A stretch of DNA of 38,845 bases from a virus. The notes beneath the pieces are model-generated. The model saw nothing but the letters and a program-made list of their open reading frames with translations. It made no database searches and was not told the origin of the DNA. Positions 30,456-38,696 of the stretch are shown here, piece after piece (the first letter of the stretch is position 1; each line of letters begins with the position of its first letter). The stretch lies in IMG/VR virus record IMGVR_UViG_3300012988_000010, positions 1 to 38,845 of that record; one strand, 5' to 3'. A program made the position numbers and the translations under genes.

Positions 30456-30688
30456 CAAGAGAAGAATATTTTAAAAAACATGGTAAGTTAGGTTTAATGT
30501 TGGGGGCAATCCCTCAAGGAAAGATGGATAAATTCCATCGTTATCAGGTTTATAAAAAATACATAGAGATGGGAAATAATAGTGTTGGTGCATTGTATTT
30601 GGTAGCTGAAGAATGTTGTTGTGAGTACATCACGGCGTACAAATCAGTTTCATTTTTTGTAAACTTGAGAACGAAAAAAGAAAAGTAA
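30452..30688 (+). CDS. Hypothetical protein, 78 aa
   Basis: 78 aa, basic and helical, with a CCC triplet at about 55-57 (EECCCEYITAYKSVSFF). It follows the tape measure with a 4-base overlap. The N-terminus TREEYFKKHGKLGLMLGAIP and HRYQVYKKYIEMG suggest a DNA-binding-like helical fold, but this is not certain. A promoter follows it. Confidence 0.6.
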   Translation: MTREEYFKKHGKLGLMLGAIPQGKMDKFHRYQVYKKYIEMGNNSVGALYLVAEECCCEYITAYKSVSFFVNLRTKKEK

Positions 30689-30693
30689 ATTTG
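30665..30693 (+). promoter_or_regulatory. Promoter before the 212-aa tail gene
   Basis: TTG at 30665-30667, an 18-base spacer and TAAATTTG at 30686-30693 fit the Bacteroidota pattern. The ATG at 30719 follows 25 bases later in a caattATGaaa context. It lies partly inside the preceding gene. Confidence 0.55.
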
Positions 30694-30718
30694 TTTAACT
30701 TAAAATCAATAATCAATT

Positions 30719-31357
30719 ATGAAAAAACTAATTCACGCCTCCTTTTTAGCAAGCATGGTACAAAAAGGCTTGGCATGTTTCCGCGTACCATGCGGCGAAC
30801 TTGATAGTGGAAGTGAAGCCGGAGAGTGCGAGACACTACCACCAAGTGGAACGGAGGCGATTATTAGAGCCTTCAACAAACGTGATATTGTTGGTTATGA
30901 CGAAACCAATGACATCATTACCGACATCCAATTGAAACCTGGAAAGCAGGGGTTTGTTTTCACGGGCTTTCGTAATGACGCAAAGAAATCTGAAGAAGTT
31001 ATCTTGCCGTCAGTCGGTGCACCAATGTTCAAACATGGTTCCGGCTTTGTTGTTTATCACAGAGACCAAGCAACCAAGAACACGGTAGAAAATCTTTGCC
31101 GTGGAACGTTTGTATTTGTTGTTGAACAGAAAGGCCAAGACTCAACGGCGTTCGAACTTGTTGGTAAAAAATGCGGTATGCGTTTAGTGCCTGGCTCAAT
31201 CCGTGACGCACACACCAATGGAGGTTTTTACGTTTTGAACTTTGCCACCGCCGATGGTGAAGGGGAATTGGAACCTAAATTGCCACAAGTATTTTGCGAT
31301 ACTGATTACGCTACAAGTTTGGCGGCTCTTAATGCAATGTGTGAGGGTTCAATCTAA
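30719..31357 (+). CDS. Tail structural protein, 212 aa (possible tube or tip)
   Basis: 212 aa with a Cys-containing N-terminal region (ACFRVPCGELDSGSEAGECE) and a beta-rich rest (GTFVFVVEQKGQDSTAFELV, GFYVLNFATADGEGELEPKL). It has its own promoter, as expected of an abundant product such as a tail tube subunit. Repeated-type G-x-CG-x-RL and LPQVFCDTDY segments are suggestive, but I cannot name a family. Its stop overlaps the next ATG (TAATG). Confidence 0.6.
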   Translation: MKKLIHASFLASMVQKGLACFRVPCGELDSGSEAGECETLPPSGTEAIIRAFNKRDIVGYDETNDIITDIQLKPGKQGFVFTGFRNDAKKSEEVILPSVGAPMFKHGSGFVVYHRDQATKNTVENLCRGTFVFVVEQKGQDSTAFELVGKKCGMRLVPGSIRDAHTNGGFYVLNFATADGEGELEPKLPQVFCDTDYATSLAALNAMCEGSI

Positions 31358-32091
31358 TGCGTAAAGTATTTTTTGACAAAAGCATTACTACCCCACTGTT
31401 TGCCCGAAAAGGTGACAGTGGGAATAGTATTGTCCTAAGGTTTTTTGATGAGTTGCGTCAGGAATTTCCAATAGATGAAAAAGATTGGGCACTCCACATC
31501 TACAAAAGAGGTTCCGACAAACCAATTGCAACACTAACCGAAGGAGACGGGCTGGAGTTGGTTGGCACCAATGTTTTATTGGTACACCAAGAAGCCATAA
31601 CGCTCAACCCTGAAACATATTTTTATAAATTATTTTCACGTGAAGAGGACGCAACTTGGTTACACGGTGAATTTACCATTTACGGTAACCTTGAAAAGTG
31701 TACTTTGGATAATAAGAAAACTGTTATCGTCGGTGAAACAACAATTTATATCACTGTGGTGTCAGGAAACATTTTTGTTGGGACAGTCCCATACATAATT
31801 GTTACTACCTCAGATTTGGACTTTGACCATAACAGAGACATAATTTTTGTCAATGAAAATGAGTTGACGGATAATCAGGTTTTTACTTTTGAAAATGCAG
31901 AATCTGATAGACATTTTCTTTATGTGTTCAACGCCCTTGGTGGAATTACATTGGAGTTTCCAAATAATTGCACTAGCAAGAGCGCTGAATGGAATGGTGA
32001 TGCTTTACACTCATTCACGTTGGCAGACCCCGGAGATTATATAATTGAAGGTATTTGGGACACGGATAAATTTAGACTAATATTAAAATGA
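31357..32091 (+). CDS. Tail-tip/baseplate protein, 244 aa
   Basis: 244 aa, all-beta character (NSIVLRFFDEL; DWALHIYKRGSDKPIATL; GEFTIYGNLEKC). The N-terminal half resembles the beta-sandwich used by upper baseplate proteins to hold fibres. The C-terminal half (DRHFLYVFNALGGITLEFPN) looks like a small carbohydrate- or fibre-binding beta domain. It precedes two fibre genes and is coupled to them by ATGA. Confidence 0.6.
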   Translation: MRKVFFDKSITTPLFARKGDSGNSIVLRFFDELRQEFPIDEKDWALHIYKRGSDKPIATLTEGDGLELVGTNVLLVHQEAITLNPETYFYKLFSREEDATWLHGEFTIYGNLEKCTLDNKKTVIVGETTIYITVVSGNIFVGTVPYIIVTTSDLDFDHNRDIIFVNENELTDNQVFTFENAESDRHFLYVFNALGGITLEFPNNCTSKSAEWNGDALHSFTLADPGDYIIEGIWDTDKFRLILK

Positions 32092-33368
32092 AAAAAATCT
32101 TATTCCTTCTATTCTTTCCCCTGATTGTTGCCGCGCAATCACCAACTAACTTTACTTACATACGGGTAAAAGAATTGGTAGACTTAACGTCAACAAATTT
32201 CAGTGCGCCGTCACCTTACACAGCTATTGGCGTGTATCAAGGTGTTTTGTATTACTTGGTTAACGGCCAACCTGTAAAACGTTTGTCATCCACGTTTGAT
32301 TTTCCTTCTGTTAGTGGAAAACTTGCAAACGATGTGTTGACATATAATGGAAGCGGTGGTGCGTTGTTTCAAACATTGAAAACCATCTATGGTGGTTCGT
32401 TACTTGGTGAGGGTAATATTACTTTTAACACAGATCAGATAACGGAAGGTTCAAGTAATTTGTATTTTACTGTACCACGTGTTCGAAGTTCACTTTCTTT
32501 TGTCAGTGGTTCGGGTGGTTATAATTCATCCACTGGAGTTATTTCAATACCAACAAACAACAACGAAATTTTAAATGGGGCTAACTACATAACGCCTGAC
32601 TCTTTACTATACGATGGCATCTCCCCAACTACTGTTACAGTCGGTGGCCTTGCAGCCGGAACAAATATTTCGGGTCAATCATTGGAACATATTTTACAAA
32701 GTATTGTTTCGCCTTACATTCAACCCGTATTTACTTCTTTCTCTATAACCGGCCAAGCCACTACGGTGGAAATTGGTACTACGTTACTTGGTTCTAAAAC
32801 TTTTACGTGGTCAATCAATCCCGGTTCCGGTGTTGTTGCAACTATTGGATTGTACGACAATACAGCCGCCGCCGATTTGTTGGCAAGTACGTCCAATGAT
32901 GGAACAAAGACACAATTGATTAACACCATTCAGTTAAACACAAATGGCGCAACGCAATCGTGGAAAGGTATTGGACATAATACGTCACCCGTTGGTGATT
33001 TTAATTCAATCAATTTTGTTGTAACTGCACGATACATTTTGTTTTATGGTGCAAGTTTAGCAACACCAACCAATAGCGCACAAGTTCGCGCGTTACCGTC
33101 AAGCGGTTTTTATACTGGCGCGGCCACATTAACGCTTAATACAGGCACGACGTTAAAGAAATTCGACGTTGCTTTGCCGCCGGGGTCATCAATAACACAG
33201 GTAATCGATATTGACGCGCTGAACGCTGTTATTACGTCGCAATACGTCAATACAGGTACGGTTAGCGTGACTGACGCGGGCGGTACGGCTCGAACGTACA
33301 CTCTTTACGAAATGAATACGGGTGTTCCTTACTCCACAAATCACAGGCACCAAATAACAATCAACTAA
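32088..33368 (+). CDS. Tail fibre-like protein with N-terminal signal peptide, 426 aa
   Basis: The first 17 residues (MKKILFLLFFPLIVAAQ) form a typical Bacteroidota signal peptide ending AAQ. The next part contains the fibre module QITEGSSNLYFT-x6-R ... YNSSTGVISIP (about 115-150), also found in the 1150-aa neighbour. The C-terminal half has Ig/beta-sandwich repeats (FTWSINPGSGVVATIGLYDN). It looks like a receptor-binding fibre. Export signals on fibres are unusual because virions assemble in the cytoplasm. Confidence 0.75.
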   Translation: MKKILFLLFFPLIVAAQSPTNFTYIRVKELVDLTSTNFSAPSPYTAIGVYQGVLYYLVNGQPVKRLSSTFDFPSVSGKLANDVLTYNGSGGALFQTLKTIYGGSLLGEGNITFNTDQITEGSSNLYFTVPRVRSSLSFVSGSGGYNSSTGVISIPTNNNEILNGANYITPDSLLYDGISPTTVTVGGLAAGTNISGQSLEHILQSIVSPYIQPVFTSFSITGQATTVEIGTTLLGSKTFTWSINPGSGVVATIGLYDNTAAADLLASTSNDGTKTQLINTIQLNTNGATQSWKGIGHNTSPVGDFNSINFVVTARYILFYGASLATPTNSAQVRALPSSGFYTGAATLTLNTGTTLKKFDVALPPGSSITQVIDIDALNAVITSQYVNTGTVSVTDAGGTARTYTLYEMNTGVPYSTNHRHQITIN

Positions 33369-33369
33369 G

Positions 33370-36300
33370 ATGAAAAAACTACTTTATTTATTATTGTTGA
33401 TCAGTTCTTATGCAATTGGTCAAACGCAATTGGAATTACCTTACTCAATTAAGGTATTAAATCCAAAACCGTTAGACGGTTATTATTATAACACAAGTTT
33501 TACACCTTACACGAACACTGCGCAAGTTATTTCACAAGTTGCGTCCAGTGTTCGGTATCGTGGCCAAGTGTTTAACGTGGCGGGTGTTGAATATTGGTTT
33601 AAAGCTGGAACGTCTGACGGTGACTTAATTGTAAAGGCAACCGATAACATTTACACTGCTGATGGTACACTAACTGGAAACCGTTCAGTCACAAATGGGG
33701 ATTTTAATTTAGATTTCCATAATAACCGAACTAAATTTACAATTCGTGGTGACGGTAATTTTGATTTTTCAGAACCTGCATTTGGTTTAAATTATTTTAA
33801 TACTGGAGGTAATGACCTGAACATGATTTTTGGTCAACTGGATAGTATATCTGGAGGTAGTAATTTTTCAAATGTTATTATTGGTGAAAGGTCTTCTATA
33901 ACCGATACACCGATAGGCTCTTACGATAATTTAGTAGTTGGTATTGATGTTCGTGTACGTGGAAGTCAATACAGAATTATTTCAGGGCAAAATATTTGGT
34001 CTGTTGGTGGTGGCCGTTATGGTATGGTGTCAGGTTATCACGTTGTCGATTCAGCTTCACAGGCAAGTTTTGTCTCTGGTTATGGAGGTACACAACCGTT
34101 AATTATTGGTAACGTTGTAGGTAGTTCACAAATGAGTTCTAACGACGTAGGACAAACGGCGGGTGACGGATTACATGCAAATTATAGTGCAATCATTGGC
34201 GGAGTGAATCACAACATACCAAAGAATTCCCCAAATTCTGTTATTCTTGGTGGCCATGAAATAAAAGCAAGGTTAGCTGACCCTAATGAGGTTTATGTGC
34301 CACAACTTAACATAGCTACTGTACCAACAAGCGATTCTACGTTAACACAATTTATTGTTAGAGACGCTTCTACTGGTAAGTTAAAGTATAGAAATTTTTC
34401 AACTATTGTGCCTAACTCATTACCCATAAAATTATGGTCTACACCTCAAAGCGGATATAAAACTGTAATTTCAGCTACTGTGTCTAATATCGGTAATTCC
34501 CCTGTAATTGCTTTTAGAGACAATTCCGCTAGAACTTTTACAGATGGTATTTTGGATGTATACATTGGTAGTGGAAATGGTAATCAATCTGCATTAGCTG
34601 GTAATAATATAGGCATAGGAAATCAAAATTTAAAAAATATAACCGTTGGAACATCGTTTGTAAATTCAGGCGGCTTCATAGGTTACTTTAAAGGGGACAG
34701 AAATATTGCAATAGGTTACAGCAATGGTGTAGCGTTAAATCCAAGTGGTTCCAATCAAGCATCTCAAAATATAATGATTGGCCAACAAAACTTACAGTCC
34801 AGTACTGGCGCTGCGTTTAACTATATTATGGGGTATAGAAACGCTTTATCTTATACTGGAACGTCTATGCAAAGCAATGTTTTAATAGGTGAATATCTTT
34901 TAGGTAACGCAACTACCATAGGCATAGCCAATGCGTTAATCGGGTCACACCCATCTAGTGGCGGCACTATAACATCTGTTGGTAATTTTAATAATTCAGT
35001 AGGGCAATCATTTTTTGGGGTTACGACATTAGGAAATAATAACTCAACCATAGGAAATGGTTTTTACAGCAACACAGGTACACGGGTAATTCAAAATTAC
35101 AATTCATCTATTGGGGAATTCACATTTTTTAACGCCAATCAAACTAATTTATTAAATACGTCAATAGCGTCTGGTATGTATGCAGGTGCGTTTTCAGGTG
35201 GAAACAGGAATAGCTTTTTTGGCGTTAATTCTGGATATAATGTGATCGGTAATGAAAATACTTATGTTGGTTACGCCTCAGGTTATACGACTGATAAGAC
35301 ATATCAAACAACTGGTGGCTTACCATTTACTTTAACAGCGGGCACCCAATATACTGGTAGTAGAAGTACGTTTATAGGTTATAAATCAGGATACTCTACA
35401 ACAACTCCAAGTATATCCGATGTTTTAGTGATTGGCAATACATACACCCCATCTCTTGTGGCTAATACAGCTTATTTAGGTGGTTTCAGTAACGGGTATC
35501 AATTTGATTCTAAAGTATTGTTTAAATCAATATCAAATAAAGATACGGCTACACATGTTTTGGTTGCTGATTTTTCAACTGGAGAAATAAAATATAGAAG
35601 GGCGTCTACAATAGGAAGTGTGGGTACTTCATGGTTATTATCATCTGGCGGTACACTTACAGGGCCTAATACTATTATTGGAAGTACTACAAATAACTTA
35701 CTTTTTTCTAGTGTTCCATTTAATATAACATTACCAAATGCTTCTTCACAAAAGTTTACAGCCCAACTACAATCATTTTCTAGAGGTCACTTTGAATTAG
35801 GAATAGGTTCATCTGCTTCCCAATCTTACATAGATATAAAATCAGGAACCGGTGGTACATCTGGGCAAATTACCTTAGATAATAGTAATATTTTAGGGAC
35901 AGGTGCCGGCTTATGGGTAAGTGACGGGGCTAATATTGGATTACAATATTTAATTGATTACTCATCTAATTTTACTTCATTATCACTAATAAGTAGAAAA
36001 TATGCCGATGAACATTTAAAAGGTTTAACATTTACTAATACACCAACGTCTGGTGATGTACCTACCTTTAACGGTACAAATTGGACGTTCTCAACGCCGT
36101 CAGGCGGTGTTAGTTCAGTGTTTGGTCGTACTGGAGCCGTTACGGCGCAATCAGGTGACTATACAACGGCTCAAGTAACTGAGAATACAAACCTTTATTA
36201 CACTGACGCAAGGGCACGTGCATCGAATTCGTTTACGTCAGGTAGTGGCGCTTACAATTCTTCTACGGGTGTGATCACAATTCCCACTAACACCAATGAA

Positions 36301-36822
36301 CTTACCAATGGTGCTGGTTTTGTTACGGCTTCAAGTTCAACAACGTTTACAAATAAATCGGGTAACATTTCGCAATGGACAAATGATAGTGGATACATTA
36401 CCGCGTCAAGTTCAAACACACTTACAAACAAATCTGGTAATATTTCACAGTGGACTAATGACGCTAATTACACTACTGGACAAACATGGATAGACCACAA
36501 TCAGTCCACATCTAATTTGACAACAACTATTAGTCAAGATGGAATCAACACTATTGTTTTTTCACCCACTACTGGTGTTATAAGTATTAATACAACTAGT
36601 GGAACTTGGGATATATGGAGTAGTTTTGATTTTGATGTTCCGGTTGATCAACAAGACCAAACAGGTACAATAACAGCGTCTGGAGTTGGTTGGGATTTTG
36701 CCACCATAATATTAATGAGTCAGTCAACTCATGTGTATTATAAAATTGAAGTCAGTGGGTCAGATAATTTAGGTAGTGGTTCTAATAGTAGAGAAAAATT
36801 TATGAAGGTATATAAACTATAA
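33370..36822 (+). CDS. Large tail fibre/adhesin with YadA-like head repeats, 1150 aa
   Basis: Begins with a signal-like peptide MKKLLYLLLLISSYAIGQ. The middle (about 400-700) has repeats such as NIAIGYSNG, NIMIGQQNL, NVLIGEYLL and NALIGSHPS, the left-handed beta-roll pattern of YadA-type trimeric adhesins. Two copies of a F-x-V-x-D-x-STG-x-x-KYR module are near 327-340 and 731-746. Near the C-terminus come SSVFGRTGAVTAQSGDYT, the module shared with the 426-aa gene and a 25-residue tandem repeat. It is the main receptor-binding candidate. Confidence 0.8.
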   Translation: MKKLLYLLLLISSYAIGQTQLELPYSIKVLNPKPLDGYYYNTSFTPYTNTAQVISQVASSVRYRGQVFNVAGVEYWFKAGTSDGDLIVKATDNIYTADGTLTGNRSVTNGDFNLDFHNNRTKFTIRGDGNFDFSEPAFGLNYFNTGGNDLNMIFGQLDSISGGSNFSNVIIGERSSITDTPIGSYDNLVVGIDVRVRGSQYRIISGQNIWSVGGGRYGMVSGYHVVDSASQASFVSGYGGTQPLIIGNVVGSSQMSSNDVGQTAGDGLHANYSAIIGGVNHNIPKNSPNSVILGGHEIKARLADPNEVYVPQLNIATVPTSDSTLTQFIVRDASTGKLKYRNFSTIVPNSLPIKLWSTPQSGYKTVISATVSNIGNSPVIAFRDNSARTFTDGILDVYIGSGNGNQSALAGNNIGIGNQNLKNITVGTSFVNSGGFIGYFKGDRNIAIGYSNGVALNPSGSNQASQNIMIGQQNLQSSTGAAFNYIMGYRNALSYTGTSMQSNVLIGEYLLGNATTIGIANALIGSHPSSGGTITSVGNFNNSVGQSFFGVTTLGNNNSTIGNGFYSNTGTRVIQNYNSSIGEFTFFNANQTNLLNTSIASGMYAGAFSGGNRNSFFGVNSGYNVIGNENTYVGYASGYTTDKTYQTTGGLPFTLTAGTQYTGSRSTFIGYKSGYSTTTPSISDVLVIGNTYTPSLVANTAYLGGFSNGYQFDSKVLFKSISNKDTATHVLVADFSTGEIKYRRASTIGSVGTSWLLSSGGTLTGPNTIIGSTTNNLLFSSVPFNITLPNASSQKFTAQLQSFSRGHFELGIGSSASQSYIDIKSGTGGTSGQITLDNSNILGTGAGLWVSDGANIGLQYLIDYSSNFTSLSLISRKYADEHLKGLTFTNTPTSGDVPTFNGTNWTFSTPSGGVSSVFGRTGAVTAQSGDYTTAQVTENTNLYYTDARARASNSFTSGSGAYNSSTGVITIPTNTNELTNGAGFVTASSSTTFTNKSGNISQWTNDSGYITASSSNTLTNKSGNISQWTNDANYTTGQTWIDHNQSTSNLTTTISQDGINTIVFSPTTGVISINTTSGTWDIWSSFDFDVPVDQQDQTGTITASGVGWDFATIILMSQSTHVYYKIEVSGSDNLGSGSNSREKFMKVYKL
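36328..36477 (+). repeat. 75-bp tandem repeat in the fibre gene
   Basis: Two adjacent 75-base units (36328-36402 and 36403-36477) encode 25-residue copies that share TNKSGNISQWTND. It allows unit gain or loss without a frameshift, changing fibre length. Confidence 0.8.
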
Positions 36823-36827
36823 ATATT

Positions 36828-37007
36828 ATGACTAAAATTTCTGATTTGCTCACCCGTTTAGACGTTAAGGTTTCTAATATCCAAAAAACATTGGACACGT
36901 TTCAAACTGAACTAAAAGAACAGGAACGACGAATTAGAAAACTGGAACGGTTCACGGCTTTAGTCACGGGCGGCGTAATCATTTTTGAATTCCTTGTTAA
37001 ACATTAA
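36828..37007 (+). CDS. XhlA-like lysis-associated membrane protein, 59 aa
   Basis: ATG 36828 in context atattATGact. Residues 5-42 form a coiled coil (LTRLDVKVSNIQKTLDTFQT, then KEQERRIRKLE), followed by one hydrophobic helix near the C-terminus (FTALVTGGVIIFEFLV). This layout is that of haemolysin XhlA/holin-associated proteins. It starts the lysis cassette. Confidence 0.65.
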   Translation: MTKISDLLTRLDVKVSNIQKTLDTFQTELKEQERRIRKLERFTALVTGGVIIFEFLVKH

Positions 37008-37018
37008 ACCAAATAAAT

Positions 37019-37396
37019 ATGAAAATCGTAACTTTAATCTTCTCACTCTTTACCATGTTTCTTTCCATCTTCCCTCAGTGGATGGTGGATAATTTCGGCG
37101 AACAAAATTTGTACGCCGCTGCAATTGGTTGGTTCACTTGGACAGTAGTAATGCTTTCTATGTACAAAGATGAAAACGAAAAAACGTGGAGTTTTTGGGC
37201 GTACACAAAGGAACATTGGGATAACTGGTTAGCCAACTTTGCCGTTGCCCTGGCTTTATTGTGGATAGGAAAAAACAAACTGGACATTCCTATGGTTGAT
37301 GGTGAAGGTCTTCAATGGAAAGACATTTACTATTTAGGTTCTGGATTTTTCTTGGAACTTTTAATTAAGGCAATCAAATTTTTTAAAAGCAAATGA
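37019..37396 (+). CDS. Holin-like membrane protein, 125 aa
   Basis: 125 aa with about three or four hydrophobic segments (VTLIFSLFTMFLSIFPQ; LYAAAIGWFTWTVVML; WLANFAVALALLWIG; YLGSGFFLELLIKAI) and a basic end KFFKSK. Position before the endolysin and size fit a holin, which forms pores in the inner membrane at lysis time. Its stop overlaps the endolysin ATG. Confidence 0.7.
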   Translation: MKIVTLIFSLFTMFLSIFPQWMVDNFGEQNLYAAAIGWFTWTVVMLSMYKDENEKTWSFWAYTKEHWDNWLANFAVALALLWIGKNKLDIPMVDGEGLQWKDIYYLGSGFFLELLIKAIKFFKSK

Positions 37397-37956
37397 CAAT
37401 GATTCACGAACAATACATACCAAAGAATGAGTTAAAAACATTTTCGGATAAACTCATAAGCGTTTGCCAAGTGTTGGATATTAAACCCTCTTGGTTACTT
37501 CAAGTAATGTACATGGAATCAAGGTTAAGACCTGATATTGAAAACACGGCTTTTCCTTTTTACATCAAGGGAAAGAAAGGTGTTCCGCAAATGCTGGATG
37601 GTTACGCTACTGGATTGATTCAATTCATTCCGGCCACTGCAAGAGCTCTTAACACAACAACGCAAGCCCTTAAAGCTATGTCACGCGTAAAGCAATTAGA
37701 CTATGTGTTGGAATACTTTAAGCCATACGCCGGAACATTGAAAAGTTTTTATGACGTGTATTTAGTTGTGTTCTTTCCGGCTGCAATTGGTAAACCTGAC
37801 GATTGGGTATTTGAAGTAAAAAACATTTCGCGCTCACTGATTGCGAAAATGAATCCAGCAATTGACTTAAACAAAGATGGAGTTATAACCATGAAAGAGT
37901 TTAAGGAATATTGCCGCAAAGGAATCCCACTTTCAATTCAAAGTGAAGTGTTATGA
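37393..37956 (+). CDS. Endolysin, lytic transglycosylase-type, with EF-hand
   Basis: 187 aa. The lysozyme-like domain has the catalytic Glu in WLLQVMYMESRLRPD (E42), followed by ATGLIQFIPATARAL (72-86), the G-x-x-Q-F-x-P-x-T-A motif of SLT/phage transglycosylases. It cleaves peptidoglycan glycan strands in the periplasm. The C-terminus has a textbook EF-hand loop D158-LN-KD-GVITMKE, implying calcium binding. There is no signal peptide, so the holin must release it. Internal ATG at 37399 is an alternative start. Confidence 0.85.
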   Translation: MTMIHEQYIPKNELKTFSDKLISVCQVLDIKPSWLLQVMYMESRLRPDIENTAFPFYIKGKKGVPQMLDGYATGLIQFIPATARALNTTTQALKAMSRVKQLDYVLEYFKPYAGTLKSFYDVYLVVFFPAAIGKPDDWVFEVKNISRSLIAKMNPAIDLNKDGVITMKEFKEYCRKGIPLSIQSEVL

Positions 37957-38540
37957 AATGGCTTGAGTGGATAGCTTTTATATTGTTAATACTTATTATA
38001 ATTGGTGTGTTCACATGGTTGGACTTACGCAATAACTCCAATAAGGATGAGGTATTTAAACAGGAAGTCGACGCAAAGGAAATGGTGATAAGGAACCGTG
38101 ATAAAGAAATACAGCTATTGCGAGACTCCATCAAACGCACTGATTCTGTTAATGCTGCATATCACGACGAAACCGTTAAACAAAAAGCCAGGGCCGAAAG
38201 CTATCGTGTAAAATATGAGGGCTTACGATCATTGCGTAACTCCAGGAGTGTTGACACGCTGAAAGCTGTTTTAGTTATATGTGATTCAACCGTATTGAAT
38301 CAAGACACAACTATTAATCGACTGCAAGTTGAAAACGATGGGTTGCGTCAGGCCAACAAAGAAAAGATGGTGTTGACTGACACGCTAACTAAACAGGTAA
38401 ATGATTTGAAAGCCGAAACTAATATGTTCAAAGAAGAAAATAAAAAGACAGCTCGAAAGGAAAAGTGGAAAAAGATTTGGCGAACAGCGCGGGACATTGG
38501 AATTGGTGTGATTGCTTTTATAATTGGAAAGGGGGCCTAA
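37953..38540 (+). CDS. Rz/spanin-like protein, 195 aa
   Basis: An N-terminal membrane anchor (residues 4-23, LEWIAFILLILIIIGVFTWL) is followed by a long coiled coil (about 35-170, Lys/Glu/Asp/Leu heptads) and a second hydrophobic stretch at the C-terminus (DIGIGVIAFIIG). This matches inner-membrane spanins that help breach the outer membrane. No embedded outer-membrane lipoprotein partner was found; the C-terminal hydrophobic segment may make it a one-protein spanin. The stop overlaps the stop of the convergent gene. Confidence 0.7.
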   Translation: MKWLEWIAFILLILIIIGVFTWLDLRNNSNKDEVFKQEVDAKEMVIRNRDKEIQLLRDSIKRTDSVNAAYHDETVKQKARAESYRVKYEGLRSLRNSRSVDTLKAVLVICDSTVLNQDTTINRLQVENDGLRQANKEKMVLTDTLTKQVNDLKAETNMFKEENKKTARKEKWKKIWRTARDIGIGVIAFIIGKGA

Positions 38541-38550
38541 GCCCCTTTTT
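38532..38550 (+). terminator. Terminator between convergent operons
   Basis: GGGGC (38532-38536), loop CTAA, GCCCC (38541-38545), then TTTTTCTTTT. The loop holds both the plus-strand stop (38538-38540) and the minus-strand stop (38537-38539). It ends the late operon. The minus-strand side has only a short T-run, so termination there is less certain. Confidence 0.8.
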
Positions 38551-38692
38551 CTTTTATATACTCTTCAGCTTGATAACGCTGTGTAAAACATTCAATCGTC
38601 CACCATAGCCAAAGAAATCTTATTTGCACTGAATAAAGCGTGTACCACTTTATGTATTCTTCTTTGATTCTAATTTTGCGTTTCCGTTTCAT
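38537..38692 (-). CDS. Small Trp-rich hypothetical protein, 51 aa
   Basis: ATG 38692-38690 in context aaattATGaaa, 4 bases after the stop of the 78-aa Cys-rich gene. It is very basic at the start (MKRKRKIRIKEE), then aromatic (FLWLWWTIECF). It may be membrane-associated or nucleic acid-binding. It is the last gene of the minus-strand block; its stop lies in the loop of the shared terminator. Confidence 0.6.
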   Translation of the reverse strand: MKRKRKIRIKEEYIKWYTLYSVQIRFLWLWWTIECFTQRYQAEEYIKEKGA

Positions 38693-38696
38693 AATT

